Part shown: in pieces, positions 1 through 7,949 of the stretch
Numbering within the stretch: the stretch's first letter is position 1
Layout of the letters: every line of letters begins with the position of its first letter
From: Bacillota bacterium
Lineage (GTDB): Bacteria; Bacillota; Sulfobacillia; Sulfobacillales; JAIMBI01
DNA length: 54,070 nt
Assembly: GCA_021818685.1 (NCBI GenBank)
Contig: JAKATP010000006.1
Span: 1 to 54,070, forward strand
Direction of reading: 5' to 3'
Position numbers and translations under genes: made by a program
The notes under the pieces: model-generated
What the model was told of the DNA's origin: nothing
Seen by the model: the letters and a program-made list of their open reading frames with translations, nothing else
The model's database searches: none

Positions 1-325
1 CGACGAGCGTCCGGTGCTCTCCGGTACCAGCCGGGTTCGGCTGAAGCCGGTTGAGGTGGCGCGGCGACGCGATCCCGCCCGATGTTCGAAAGCCGCTGAT
101 CCGGTGCGTCCCCGACTGATCGTCGAGACGCCAGCGGCTAAAACCTCGGCGGCCCCTCTCCCCCGCTTGCGCCACGGCGCATCTGTTGGAGATGACGCCC
201 AGCCCCCGGTTCCCATCCATCGACTTCCCCACGGAGCCGACTCCGGGTAGGCCCCCACCGGGGGCCCGCTGGAACTCTCCACGTCACTTCGTCCGCACAG
301 GGATCGAACCGCGCTCGCCGCCGTG
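1..325. other. Left-edge stretch with no assignable gene
   Basis: This stretch lies downstream (minus strand) of the TadC-like gene. Two minus-strand frames stay open from ATG codons at 220 and 216 to the window edge (at least 70 codons each). Neither has a convincing ribosome binding site, a prepilin-type signal or a hydrophobic segment, so I cannot say which, if either, is coding. Given the operon upstream, a pilin-like or TadE-like gene starting here is possible, but that is inference. A small perfect hairpin lies at 250-266. Confidence 0.3.
250..266. repeat. Perfect 7-bp hairpin after the TadC-like gene
   Basis: GGCCCCC at 250-256 and GGGGGCC at 260-266 are perfect complements with a 3-nt loop. 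It lies 60 nt past the stop of the TadC-like gene. No T-run follows on either strand, so it is a weak candidate for a terminator, an RNA-processing site or an attenuator inside a longer operon. Confidence 0.35.
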
Positions 326-943
326 TCACAGCCGGAGCCATGTGCCGGCAATGTCCATTCCCAAGGGAACTAACATTATGAGCAGCAGGCCGAATAGCAG
401 CGCGGCGGGCAGCACGGATGCGTAGAGCGGCTGCTTCATCAACGCCAGGCGACGCTCTGCCATGAGCGCCGCCTGCATGCCCCGCGCCTCTTCGAACGCC
501 GCCTCCGGGTCCAGCCCGTCGTGCCACGCCCGATCAATGAGCCGGGCCAGCTGATGCGCTTCGGGCACGGGGTAACGGGCCCGCCACGCGCTAAATGGCT
601 CCGCCGTCCCCGCCGCCAGCGCCGTCAGGACTCCCTCGAGATCGCGCCCGAGCTCTCCTGGGGGGAGCGCGGCCTCCAGCGCCTCTAGCACACCCAGGGT
701 GGCCGTGGCCATAAGCGCCACGGTCTCCCAGTAGCGGGCTAAGGCTAGCCGGCGCGGATACCACGGGCGCCGCTCCGGCCACCACTGGGTCGCGGCCAGC
801 GCAGCTGCTACCAGCGCCGCCGTCCCCTGGTGGTCGACGCCGAGGCCCAGGGCCACGGCCGGCCACGTGAAGCGCCTCCAGCCCGGGGCGAGCCATACTT
901 CCAGCAACAGAACTGCGGCGACGGCTGCGGCCACCGCGTTCAC
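326..943 (-). CDS. TadC-like type II secretion F-domain membrane protein
   Basis: A protein of about 205 residues resembling the second inner-membrane platform protein of Tad/Flp pili (TadC, T2SSF domain). It has an N-terminal hydrophobic segment, a cytoplasmic helical middle with a conserved-looking AWHDGLDPEAAFEEA-like stretch, and a strongly hydrophobic C-terminal segment at about residues 178-198. The GTG start at 943 is chosen because it overlaps the upstream stop as GTGA, which implies translational coupling. An upstream extension in the same frame is hydrophilic and unlikely to be coding. It would form the membrane base on which the CpaF-like ATPase acts. The family call rests on position after CpaF and TadB and on the fold pattern; individual residues are poorly diagnostic. 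Confidence 0.7.
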   Translation of the reverse strand: MNAVAAAVAAVLLLEVWLAPGWRRFTWPAVALGLGVDHQGTAALVAAALAATQWWPERRPWYPRRLALARYWETVALMATATLGVLEALEAALPPGELGRDLEGVLTALAAGTAEPFSAWRARYPVPEAHQLARLIDRAWHDGLDPEAAFEEARGMQAALMAERRLALMKQPLYASVLPAALLFGLLLIMLVPLGMDIAGTWLRL

Positions 944-1611
944 CGTACGCCTCCCAACGGCCACAACACCCACAGCACGGCCGTCTGCACGCCTGCCACC
1001 ACCAGAAGCGTCAAGGTGCCAGGAAGCGTCCGGGTCAACAGGTGAAAGAACACCGGCACCGTGAACCGCAGACCGACCACTGCGACCCACGGCGCCGGCA
1101 TTAAGAGCAGCGCCGTACTCCGTGGGCCGGCGAACGCTGCCTCCAACTGATCCCGCATGGCCCGCTCATCCCGCAGCTGCGCCAGTAGGAGGTCCACCAG
1201 CCGATCGATCCGCCCTCCCCGCCGCACGGCTGCGTGCCACAGCCCTTCCGCATACGGACGCATCCCCGCAGGCATCCTCGCAGCGAGATGGTGAACAGCC
1301 GTGTCGACGTCGGTCACCCCGTGTACCTCAAGCGTGCTTTCCAGGGCGGCTGACACGGGCTGACCTGCCCGGAGCCGCTGACGAAGCCGTCCCAACATCG
1401 CTTCTCCCGCCGCACGGGCTGTCTCATCCAGGGCCCGGTCGGTCCCATAGGCTCGGTACCGATGGATACCGACCCCGGCGACAATGCCGGTCACGGCGAG
1501 TACAGGGCCGCCGATGAGGGCGCCCAACACCCCACCCACAGCGCACTCCCAACCCGCCTCCGCGTAGACGAGGCCCAGGATGGCCACTGCCGCCGTCTCG
1601 GCCCAGGTCAT
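940..1611 (-). CDS. TadB-like type II secretion F-domain membrane protein
   Basis: A protein of about 223 residues with two N-terminal membrane segments (residues about 5-45), a charged helical cytoplasmic domain (about 60-155, including the RLRQRLRAGQPVSAALE pattern typical of T2SSF) and two C-terminal membrane segments. This is the usual layout of TadB, the first platform protein of Tad pili. The ATG at 1611 overlaps the stop of cpaF as ATGA, and the end overlaps the next gene as GTGA. The three genes cpaF, tadB and tadC are therefore one tightly coupled unit. Confidence 0.8.
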   Translation of the reverse strand: MTWAETAAVAILGLVYAEAGWECAVGGVLGALIGGPVLAVTGIVAGVGIHRYRAYGTDRALDETARAAGEAMLGRLRQRLRAGQPVSAALESTLEVHGVTDVDTAVHHLAARMPAGMRPYAEGLWHAAVRRGGRIDRLVDLLLAQLRDERAMRDQLEAAFAGPRSTALLLMPAPWVAVVGLRFTVPVFFHLLTRTLPGTLTLLVVAGVQTAVLWVLWPLGGVR

Positions 1612-2834
1612 GCCTGGGCCACCAGACGGATGCCGTCGGTCTCCCGCACGAAGACCGGGGAGACCCCGTCGGCCCTGATCGCGTCGATCCCGAAGACACC
1701 CCGCCGCCCGCGTTCGTCGCGCGCGAGAAAGACGACCAAGTCTAGGGCCGCCCGGATTTCCTCCAAGAGTGCCGGGTATGGCATGGCAGCCGTGTTGCGC
1801 ATGGCGGCTCGCGCGATGCGATGAATCGTAGCGAGTCCGCCGCCGGGACTGTGCACGGTACACAGAGAACCGGGATGGCCGCTCGCCATAGCCTCGATGA
1901 GATCCAAGGCCTCGCCTCCGCGCACCTCACCCACCACGATTCGATCAGGACGAAGCCGAAGTGCTTGAACAATAAGGTCATGGGTGGAAAAACGCCCCCG
2001 AGCCTCCAGAGCCAGGACTCCATGCCGCGCGAGATTGAGTTCCCGCACATCTTCGATCACCACGAGGCGTTCTAGCGGACCCACCTCGCGCAGGAGAAGC
2101 CGGGCGAGGTGGGTCTTGCCGGTTCCTGCCCCCCCGGCCACGATGATGTTCCGCCGCTTACGCACCGCGTCCACCAGGTAGTCCCAGACCTCGGCGCTGA
2201 GGCTCCCCTGGCGGATCAGGTCGTCGGGTTCGAGTCCCGTATCGTTGGCCCGCCGGATAGCCATCGCTGGATGCTCGCTGACCGGGGGAATGACCAGGGA
2301 GATGCGCGAGCCATCGGCGAGGCGGGCATCAGCCATCGGAGACTCCGAGTTGAGATTTCGCCCACTCCGCGCCGCGAGCCGGAGGGCGAGGGCCAACACC
2401 TCATCGTCATCCACAAAGATGGAGGCAACCGGGTCCAACACCCCGTCGCGCTCCACCATCACATCGTCAAACCGGTTCACCATGATTTCCGTCACACTGT
2501 CGTCTAAGAGCAGGGAGTCAAGCGGTCCGAGCCCCGTCAGTTGATTCACAACCGATCGCCGAATAAGCGGGCGTGCCTCCAGCGCCCGCACTCCTCGTCG
2601 GTCAAGTGCGGCATCTACGGCCTCCCCGAGACGGGCAAGCCGCTCAGGTGTCCAGACCAGGTATCCCACGCGATCGGGGAACGCCGCCTCCACCTCCCGG
2701 GCGACCTCCCGGGTCTCCTCGGGAGGTGCGAAGGGTGTCGTCGCCTCCCGCGCTACCGGGGGCAGGCTCCAGCGCCTGGCGCCATCGTCCTCGCGGCCCC
2801 TTATCTTGCCCTGCTCCTTGCTCTCCCTGGCCAT
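1608..2834 (-). CDS. cpaF: CpaF/TadA (VirB11-type) secretion ATPase
   Basis: A hexameric secretion ATPase of the TadA/CpaF family, about 408 residues, expected to power pilus assembly or secretion at the cytoplasmic membrane. Visible motifs are the N-terminal all-helical domain ending in a LGPLDSLLLDDSVTEIMVN-like stretch, Walker A GGAGTGKTHL, an Asp box near VVIEDVRELN, and the His-box/Walker B region RPDRIVVGEVRG followed by AMASGHPGSLCTVHS. The ATG at 2834 is preceded by AAAGGGG at good spacing. The earlier ATG at 2852 has no ribosome binding site. It lies 28 nt after the CpaE-like gene and overlaps tadB by ATGA. Confidence 0.93.
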   Translation of the reverse strand: MARESKEQGKIRGREDDGARRWSLPPVAREATTPFAPPEETREVAREVEAAFPDRVGYLVWTPERLARLGEAVDAALDRRGVRALEARPLIRRSVVNQLTGLGPLDSLLLDDSVTEIMVNRFDDVMVERDGVLDPVASIFVDDDEVLALALRLAARSGRNLNSESPMADARLADGSRISLVIPPVSEHPAMAIRRANDTGLEPDDLIRQGSLSAEVWDYLVDAVRKRRNIIVAGGAGTGKTHLARLLLREVGPLERLVVIEDVRELNLARHGVLALEARGRFSTHDLIVQALRLRPDRIVVGEVRGGEALDLIEAMASGHPGSLCTVHSPGGGLATIHRIARAAMRNTAAMPYPALLEEIRAALDLVVFLARDERGRRGVFGIDAIRADGVSPVFVRETDGIRLVAQA

Positions 2835-2862
2835 CGTCGACCCCTTTCCCATGCGCTGTTGG

Positions 2863-3822
2863 TCACTTAAGCGCACCCCGGATGCGTGCGAGCAGGACCC
2901 GGCCGAGGCGCCGCCTCCGCGGTAGCGTCTTGCTCGACGCCTGGGGCATCCTTGGCCAGAGCTCGCCAAGCTTTACGACCTCTGGTAGCCCCACGGCATC
3001 GTCGCCCCGATAGCCGAGCACGGCCCCTGGATTCAGGGAGCGGATAGAAAGGAGCGTCTCCCGAACCCGCAAGGGTGCATGTCCGTAACCATCTATCACC
3101 ACGACATCGAGCCGAGCGATCCAGGAGAGGGCCGGTTGGCGGCGAAAGTCTCCGCCGAGGTCCACCACGGCCCAGGGCACCGTGGAGATCAGATCTCCCT
3201 CGCCGACCGTGCCTCTCTCGTCTCCTCCTATTGCCCACGGCGGTGGTGCCGGCAGCAGCTGCCCGGCAGAGAGGGGAAGGGGATGCCCGCCTCCAAAATC
3301 CCAGACCCTTCCCCACACGTGGGCAGCCAACATCTCGGTGAGCCCGCCGCCACTCCAATCGGCATCGACGAGGAGCCCCGGCCCGCGGCGCTGTCCCAGT
3401 CGAGCGCTCCACTGCCAGGCCAGCTCCGCGACGGGCCGCCCGAGACCGAGGATCCCATGGATGCGCGCCTCGGGGGCCAAGTCGTCTGCGAGGGCGATGG
3501 AAGCCATCCAGCGGTTGATATCTTCGTCCGCGATCTCGCCCACGACGGTCTCGGCAACGGCGGAGGTTCGGGCCCACGACGGGGGTGGATCCTGCTCGAT
3601 CCAGAGCAAAACGGGCAGTCCCTGGACCGCCCACGCCTCCACCCGCTCGGGATCGAGACCTGGGAACTCCTGACTGGCCAGGATCGCAACGGCGGCACCG
3701 GAGGTTATGGCCCCCTCCACCTCCGCCACTGACGGTGCCACCAGCGCCCCGGCCTCGAGGAGGGCCTGTCGGAGGGCCTGGTGCGTGGTGGCCACCACGA
3801 TGCCGCGTGCATCGCCGATCAT
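2863..3822 (-). CDS. CpaE/TadZ-like protein with degenerate P-loop
   Basis: A protein of about 319 residues placed where Tad loci carry the MinD-like localisation protein CpaE/TadZ. The N-terminal 100 residues look like a receiver-type alpha/beta domain. The second half has MinD-like strands (GPGLLVDADWSGGGLTEML, VPWAVVDLGGDF, LDVVVIDGYGHAP). At the position expected for the deviant Walker A (KGGxGKT) the sequence reads ILGLGRPVAELA, without the Lys-Thr/Ser, so ATP hydrolysis is unlikely. Some known TadZ proteins are also degenerate. The ATG at 3822 overlaps the CpaB-like stop as ATGA. Assignment is by context plus fold pattern. Confidence 0.65.
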   Translation of the reverse strand: MIGDARGIVVATTHQALRQALLEAGALVAPSVAEVEGAITSGAAVAILASQEFPGLDPERVEAWAVQGLPVLLWIEQDPPPSWARTSAVAETVVGEIADEDINRWMASIALADDLAPEARIHGILGLGRPVAELAWQWSARLGQRRGPGLLVDADWSGGGLTEMLAAHVWGRVWDFGGGHPLPLSAGQLLPAPPPWAIGGDERGTVGEGDLISTVPWAVVDLGGDFRRQPALSWIARLDVVVIDGYGHAPLRVRETLLSIRSLNPGAVLGYRGDDAVGLPEVVKLGELWPRMPQASSKTLPRRRRLGRVLLARIRGALK

Positions 3823-4349
3823 CGTGAGGACCCGACAGTCATGACAACCCAGGTCCCGGAAGGATTCCCATCGTGCTGCACCAAGGCCAGCATCGCGGCA
3901 GACGATCCCGTAACGGTGAGCATCCCTGACAGGGATCCGACTCCTCCACCCGTCGCATCCACCACTGTCACGGGCGGCGAGAGCCATATCCGGCCGTTTT
4001 GGGCCGCACCGAGACGGACAGTTTGCCCCGGATTCAGGTCTTGGGCCGACAGCGTAGTCACAGACACCGAGAGCTCGTCACCCCCCGACCGGCGCCGGGA
4101 ACTTTCGAGACCAGGTCCGATGACCATCCCTGGGACCAGCGGAATCCTGGCCACCGCGTGACCCGTCGGGCTGAAGGTGGAAGGAATCGTCTCGTAACGC
4201 ACGTCGGCAGAGGTGATGGGAGAGCCAGCCGCCACCGGCCGCACTACGACCCAGGCCGAGCCCGGTCCGCGTGATGCCAGGCTCAACGCGGCAAACAGGG
4301 CCGCCGCCACTAGCATCGGCAGAGCCGGTTTCTTAACCCACCCGGGCAT
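3819..4349 (-). CDS. CpaB-like SAF-domain pilus assembly protein
   Basis: A protein of about 176 residues with one N-terminal membrane anchor (residues about 9-24), then a SAF domain whose VVVRPVAAGSPITSADVRYE stretch matches the start of CpaB/RcpC proteins. In Tad systems CpaB is periplasmic or extracytoplasmic and helps the pilus cross the envelope. The ATG at 4349 overlaps the end of the VirB4 gene by 17 nt; earlier in-frame codons lie deeper inside that gene. The coding order VirB4 then CpaB then CpaE then CpaF ties the two halves of the cluster into one operon. Confidence 0.8.
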   Translation of the reverse strand: MPGWVKKPALPMLVAAALFAALSLASRGPGSAWVVVRPVAAGSPITSADVRYETIPSTFSPTGHAVARIPLVPGMVIGPGLESSRRRSGGDELSVSVTTLSAQDLNPGQTVRLGAAQNGRIWLSPPVTVVDATGGGVGSLSGMLTVTGSSAAMLALVQHDGNPSGTWVVMTVGSSR

Positions 4350-5970
4350 GCGCTTCAGCCTCCTGAATGAGTGCGCGCTCCCGCGGGCTCGCGACAATCC
4401 GGATGGGAAGGCGGGATCGGTCCGCCAAGAGGAGTCCCTCACCTACACCCGCCCCCGCCAGCCACTCACGCTCCGGTACCGTGAGATGAAAAAGGCGACT
4501 CCAGTCGGTGAGCGCCTCCGGGTGCGGCTTTAAGAGAAGCACCAGCGGACTGTTCCGGAGGCACACTTCCGCAGCCGCGGTACGCAGTGCGTCATGGGCG
4601 TCCTGAGTGACAAGAACCAGGGTTGTATGCCACTTCCGCGCCCGGCGATAGAGCTCTTCGAGATAGGGAGCCAGGTCAGCGTGCAAGAGCAAGCGCCACG
4701 CCTCATCGAACACCACCCATCGGGGCCGGTTGTCGGGCAGCGTAGCCACCACATATTCCACGGCCGCTAGATATGCTGCCGCCCTCATCCCATCCGGCAC
4801 CGGCGCGAGATCGATGACGGTGAGGCCCGCGTCTGGCAAGGCCCCTTCCCCTTCACCCATCACCGCAATCCAGTGCGCCAACGCAGGGCCAACCCGCTCA
4901 TGAACCTCGGGCAGGTCTCGTGCCAGCATGCCGAGCCAGATGCCGGGCGTGAGGTCGTCAGCGGCATCGAGATGCCGGCTCAGATCGCGACGGATATCCG
5001 GCGCCAGTGTACCCGTCAGCATTTCGACCCAGCGCAGTGCGAAGAGAGACCGGCGGACGCGCTCCGTAGGACTCGGCGCTGTCCAGAACAGGGGATTCAG
5101 TCCGCGCCCCGCGCCTACCTCCACCAATCCGGTCGGGCCGGACAGACCCCGATATTCGCCCTCAGGGTCAATAACGACCACACGTTGCCCATGATAGCGG
5201 GCGCGCAGGATTTGAAGTTTGGTGGCAAAGCTCTTCCCTGCTCCTGACCACGCTGCCGTGAAGCTGTGCGGCGCCGGGAGCAGTCGCCGGTCAATCACGA
5301 TCGGTGACCGCGACAGGGCATTCTCACCCCAGATCTCGCCTCTCGGATCATGACGGTCATCGCCCACCAAGGGAAACAAGGTGGCCGCCGTCGTGGTATC
5401 CATAATCCGTGCGCCACGAATCGGCTCCCCACCGGGGAGCGTCGCCCGCACAGCCGCATCCTGCTGGTAGCGCGCCGTGCCCAGCGGCAGCATGAGGCTC
5501 GCGGCCTGGCTCATGAGGCCGTCCGTTCGCCGGTCGAGCGCGTCTTGGGTCCTCGCACGCAGCAGGAAGGACAGTCCGACCCGCACCATGCGCACGCGGC
5601 CACTCGCAATCTCTCGACGAAGGCGGTCTGCATCCTCCATCGCCTCCAGACGTCCGGCGTCGTAGAGGCGCCCCATGCCTTCCGCGGCGCGCTGAGCTCC
5701 CCGGTTCCAGACCAGTCGCCGATTCAACAGCGTCATCTGTTCCTCGCTGGCGACGGGTGTGAGGACTACGGAAACGGTCAACGCCTCATTGGCAAGAACC
5801 AGGGGCAGCACCCATCCCGGACTCACCTCGCGCGGCCAGCCCCGCACGGTCAGCCCGCGCACAAGCTCGGCGTCCGACGCCACATGATCCGATCGCACCT
5901 CCACCGCGTCTGGCCACAGACTCTCCAGTCGACGTTCCATCTCTATTTCAGCAACAGGCTCGAGTTCCAC
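4333..5970 (-). CDS. virB4: VirB4/TraC-family conjugative transfer ATPase
   Basis: A large type IV secretion ATPase, about 545 residues. Walker A is AAWSGAGKSFATK (about residues 240-250), followed by VVVIDPEGEYRGL; Walker B is RWVVFDEAWRLL, followed by the TLVLVTQDAHD motif typical of VirB4/HerA ATPases. The GTG at 5970 is chosen because AGGGGGTGA lies 7 nt upstream. An in-frame GTG at 6012 and an ATG at 5940 are alternatives without good ribosome binding sites. The start overlaps the preceding TraC-like gene by 28 nt. VirB4 energises assembly of conjugation-type channels, so its presence next to Tad platform genes is unusual. Confidence 0.92.
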   Translation of the reverse strand: MELEPVAEIEMERRLESLWPDAVEVRSDHVASDAELVRGLTVRGWPREVSPGWVLPLVLANEALTVSVVLTPVASEEQMTLLNRRLVWNRGAQRAAEGMGRLYDAGRLEAMEDADRLRREIASGRVRMVRVGLSFLLRARTQDALDRRTDGLMSQAASLMLPLGTARYQQDAAVRATLPGGEPIRGARIMDTTTAATLFPLVGDDRHDPRGEIWGENALSRSPIVIDRRLLPAPHSFTAAWSGAGKSFATKLQILRARYHGQRVVVIDPEGEYRGLSGPTGLVEVGAGRGLNPLFWTAPSPTERVRRSLFALRWVEMLTGTLAPDIRRDLSRHLDAADDLTPGIWLGMLARDLPEVHERVGPALAHWIAVMGEGEGALPDAGLTVIDLAPVPDGMRAAAYLAAVEYVVATLPDNRPRWVVFDEAWRLLLHADLAPYLEELYRRARKWHTTLVLVTQDAHDALRTAAAEVCLRNSPLVLLLKPHPEALTDWSRLFHLTVPEREWLAGAGVGEGLLLADRSRLPIRIVASPRERALIQEAEAHARVG

Positions 5971-6548
5971 GACCAGCTCACCCCCTGTTCCGCCTCGCGC
6001 CCGTTCAGACACGCGAATATGAACCGATAGAGTTCCTCCGTTCCCTGTCGTCTCACCTTGATGCCGATGGGCCGCAAGCCCTCGTCCACCACTGACATCC
6101 TGCGGGCCAACTCCCGCTCAGCCTCCTCCCACAGACCCTCTCCCCTCCGGATGGGACGCGATCGGGTGTCAGTCCCGAGCCACGACAACACGATGTAAAA
6201 ACGCCGGCGCAGGAGGTGTTCGAGATGCTGCGATTCATTGAGAAACCGCAGATAGTCGCCGAGCGCCGGACGTAAATGGGCTTCGAGGTCCGCTTCACGT
6301 GCCTTCATCTCGGCGAGATACTCGTCGAGCCGTACGACATCGGTCTTGATCAGGAGCTGCACCGGGAACGTGAGCCCGTTCAAGAATCGGGCAAAGCCGA
6401 GGATGAGCGCGCGTCGTTCCCGTTCATCCTTGAGGGCAAAACTTACGGGCGATGCTTCCAGGACCGCGAGATAGCGGTCCCGATCCATCAGGCAGAGATC
6501 ACCGCCGATCGCGCGGATTGGAAACAACCTTTGCATGGAGCGGGCCAA
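5943..6548 (-). CDS. TraC-like / VirB4 N-terminal-domain protein
   Basis: A 201-residue soluble protein whose first 80 residues (FPIRAIGGDLCLMDRDRYLA, EASPVSFALKDERERR, FARFLNGLTFPVQLLIKTD) match the TraC-like domain that precedes VirB4 ATPases in Gram-positive conjugation systems. A long helical region follows. The TTG at 6548 is preferred because GAGGTGAT sits 6 nt before it; the ATG at 6536 has no site. It probably works with the adjoining VirB4 ATPase at the membrane. It could also be viewed as the split-off N-terminal half of VirB4, but a separate gene is common in this family. Confidence 0.78.
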   Translation of the reverse strand: MARSMQRLFPIRAIGGDLCLMDRDRYLAVLEASPVSFALKDERERRALILGFARFLNGLTFPVQLLIKTDVVRLDEYLAEMKAREADLEAHLRPALGDYLRFLNESQHLEHLLRRRFYIVLSWLGTDTRSRPIRRGEGLWEEAERELARRMSVVDEGLRPIGIKVRRQGTEELYRFIFACLNGREAEQGVSWSWNSSLLLK

Positions 6549-6616
6549 TCCGAATCACCTCATCTTCCATTGGTCTTGGTCTTCGTATCTGGATGTCTTG
6601 GTATCTTGGTCTGGCT

Positions 6617-6949
6617 TTAGATTTCCCGGCTGTGCGCCTCCGACAAGGCCGTGCTGAGCCCAGTGGCGCCAGCAGCCGACGGAGGACACACATAGACCCG
6701 GGGTGTCACCACGAACCGGCCGAGAAGTCCTATCCAGACATATACGGGCATCTCGTCAAGCCGCAGGTTGGCGCACAGGGTCAGGGATGCGACCACGCCA
6801 AGCATGATCCACCGGTGACTGCCGCCGTGCAGGACTGCCAGCGCCGCCAGAAAGGCTCCTGTCAGCACCACGGCCACGGTTCCCGCCGGGATTCCGAACA
6901 GCACGTTCAATTCATCGGCTAGTGGCAGCGGAATGCGGCGGATCACCAC
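6617..6949 (-). CDS. PrgI-family (VirB3-like) membrane protein
   Basis: A 110-residue protein with two adjacent membrane segments (about residues 22-40 and 46-62), then a DEMPVYVWIGLLGRF...TPRVYV stretch. This is the size, topology and C-terminal pattern of PrgI proteins, the Gram-positive counterparts of VirB3, which sit in front of the VirB4 gene in conjugation modules. The GTG at 6949 overlaps the end of the VirB6-like gene by 7 nt. The family call relies on topology and order more than on sequence identity. Confidence 0.7.
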   Translation of the reverse strand: MVIRRIPLPLADELNVLFGIPAGTVAVVLTGAFLAALAVLHGGSHRWIMLGVVASLTLCANLRLDEMPVYVWIGLLGRFVVTPRVYVCPPSAAGATGLSTALSEAHSREI

Positions 6950-7719
6950 AGCACCAGCCGCGGACGGACCTGGGACCCCAGACCCATGAGGCGCCGGAAC
7001 TCACCGGGCACCATGACCATGAACCAGAGTGACCCGGCCGCAAACAGGAGCTCCGACAGGCTTCCCGCCGTCCCCATGTACTGAACCGCGAGCCACCATG
7101 CCGTCGCCTGCAGCGCCTGGGTAAGCGTGAGCGCCACAAGCTCCCGCACCTGCACGCCGAGCCGCCCGTCGTCGCCGCTCACGAGCCACCACAGCAGAAA
7201 CCAGGGGATAAGGCCAGCGAGCCACACGATGTGGATAAGACGCGTGACGTAGAGAAGGCTCAGGTAGGTCACGATAATCAGCAGAATGACCAGCAGGGCC
7301 AGAAGCCAGAGAGGCGCTGAGGCCAGCATCCCTGGTGAGAAGGTTCCCGACGGCACCCTCATGGGGTTCACGAACGCACTCACGATTCGGTTGTTCAGGA
7401 AGAACAGGAGGCGAAGTGCGGCCGGCTCCATCGCCATCAGACCTGCTGCCGCCACGGCCCGCACCAGGATACCGCTTGTGAACTCGGGGCGGCCGTAGCC
7501 GACGAGCCCTGGCCACAGAGCCCTCACGCCGGCCAGGATGACGGCCGCACCCGTTCCCGCCAGTGCCACGCTCCGCGACGCACCCACGAACGCAGACGCG
7601 GCCGGTAGAAGCGCGAGAGGTCGGAACACGACCAGCTGCAGGAGTGTGGCGGCACCCCCGAGCACGAGGTGGAGCAAGCTTCCGACCACAAGGTTCAGGA
7701 GACTCAGCACGGGGTTCAC
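6943..7719 (-). CDS. VirB6/TrbL-like polytopic membrane protein
   Basis: A protein of about 258 residues with several long hydrophobic segments and few charges, including a paired NNRIVSAFVNPMR loop and a broad C-terminal block ending in GEFRRLMGLGSQ. Topology and position between a VirB2-like pilin and a PrgI-like protein match TrbL/VirB6, the membrane core of conjugation channels. The GTG at 7719 overlaps the pilin stop as GTGA. The longer in-frame extension upstream is Arg-rich and overlaps the pilin gene, so it was excluded. Confidence 0.7.
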   Translation of the reverse strand: MNPVLSLLNLVVGSLLHLVLGGAATLLQLVVFRPLALLPAASAFVGASRSVALAGTGAAVILAGVRALWPGLVGYGRPEFTSGILVRAVAAAGLMAMEPAALRLLFFLNNRIVSAFVNPMRVPSGTFSPGMLASAPLWLLALLVILLIIVTYLSLLYVTRLIHIVWLAGLIPWFLLWWLVSGDDGRLGVQVRELVALTLTQALQATAWWLAVQYMGTAGSLSELLFAAGSLWFMVMVPGEFRRLMGLGSQVRPRLVLW

Positions 7720-7949
7720 GAGGCAATAAACTGGAGAAGGCTCCGAACGACACCGACCATGAGCACGAGGAGCAGCCCAACCGCTGCCCGCATCATCACA
7801 CTTTTGGCCGCTTCTACACTCCGTGGCGAGCTTGCGACCATGTACCGCACGCCTCCGTAGACCATAACCAGGGTAAACAGTCCCCCCGAAATGGTCACGA
7901 GCAGACTCGTCAGTCGCGCAATGACGGCCACCATCTGGGTATCCGGCAT
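7716..7949 (-). CDS. VirB2/TrbC-like pilin subunit
   Basis: A 77-residue protein with two membrane helices (about residues 12-35 and 52-72) separated by a short loop carrying GGVRYMVASSPRSVEAAKSVMMRAAVG. This two-helix layout with a glycine-containing first helix and a small charged loop is characteristic of VirB2/TrbC pilins of Gram-positive and archaeal systems, which may lack a classical signal peptide. The ATG at 7949 has GAGGAGG at ideal spacing. It is the first gene of the operon, so its product would be made in excess, as expected for a pilin. Confidence 0.75.
   Translation of the reverse strand: MPDTQMVAVIARLTSLLVTISGGLFTLVMVYGGVRYMVASSPRSVEAAKSVMMRAAVGLLLVLMVGVVRSLLQFIAS

Noticed and set aside
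301-325. T-loop-like GGTTCGATCC on the minus strand, suggesting a tRNA
   Set aside because: The flanking bases do not form the T-stem, and no D-arm, anticodon arm or acceptor stem can be built.
326-7949. Possibility that the secretion cluster is a complete integrative conjugative element
   Set aside because: No relaxase, coupling protein, integrase, att-site repeats or tRNA target were seen within the window. It remains open to the left.
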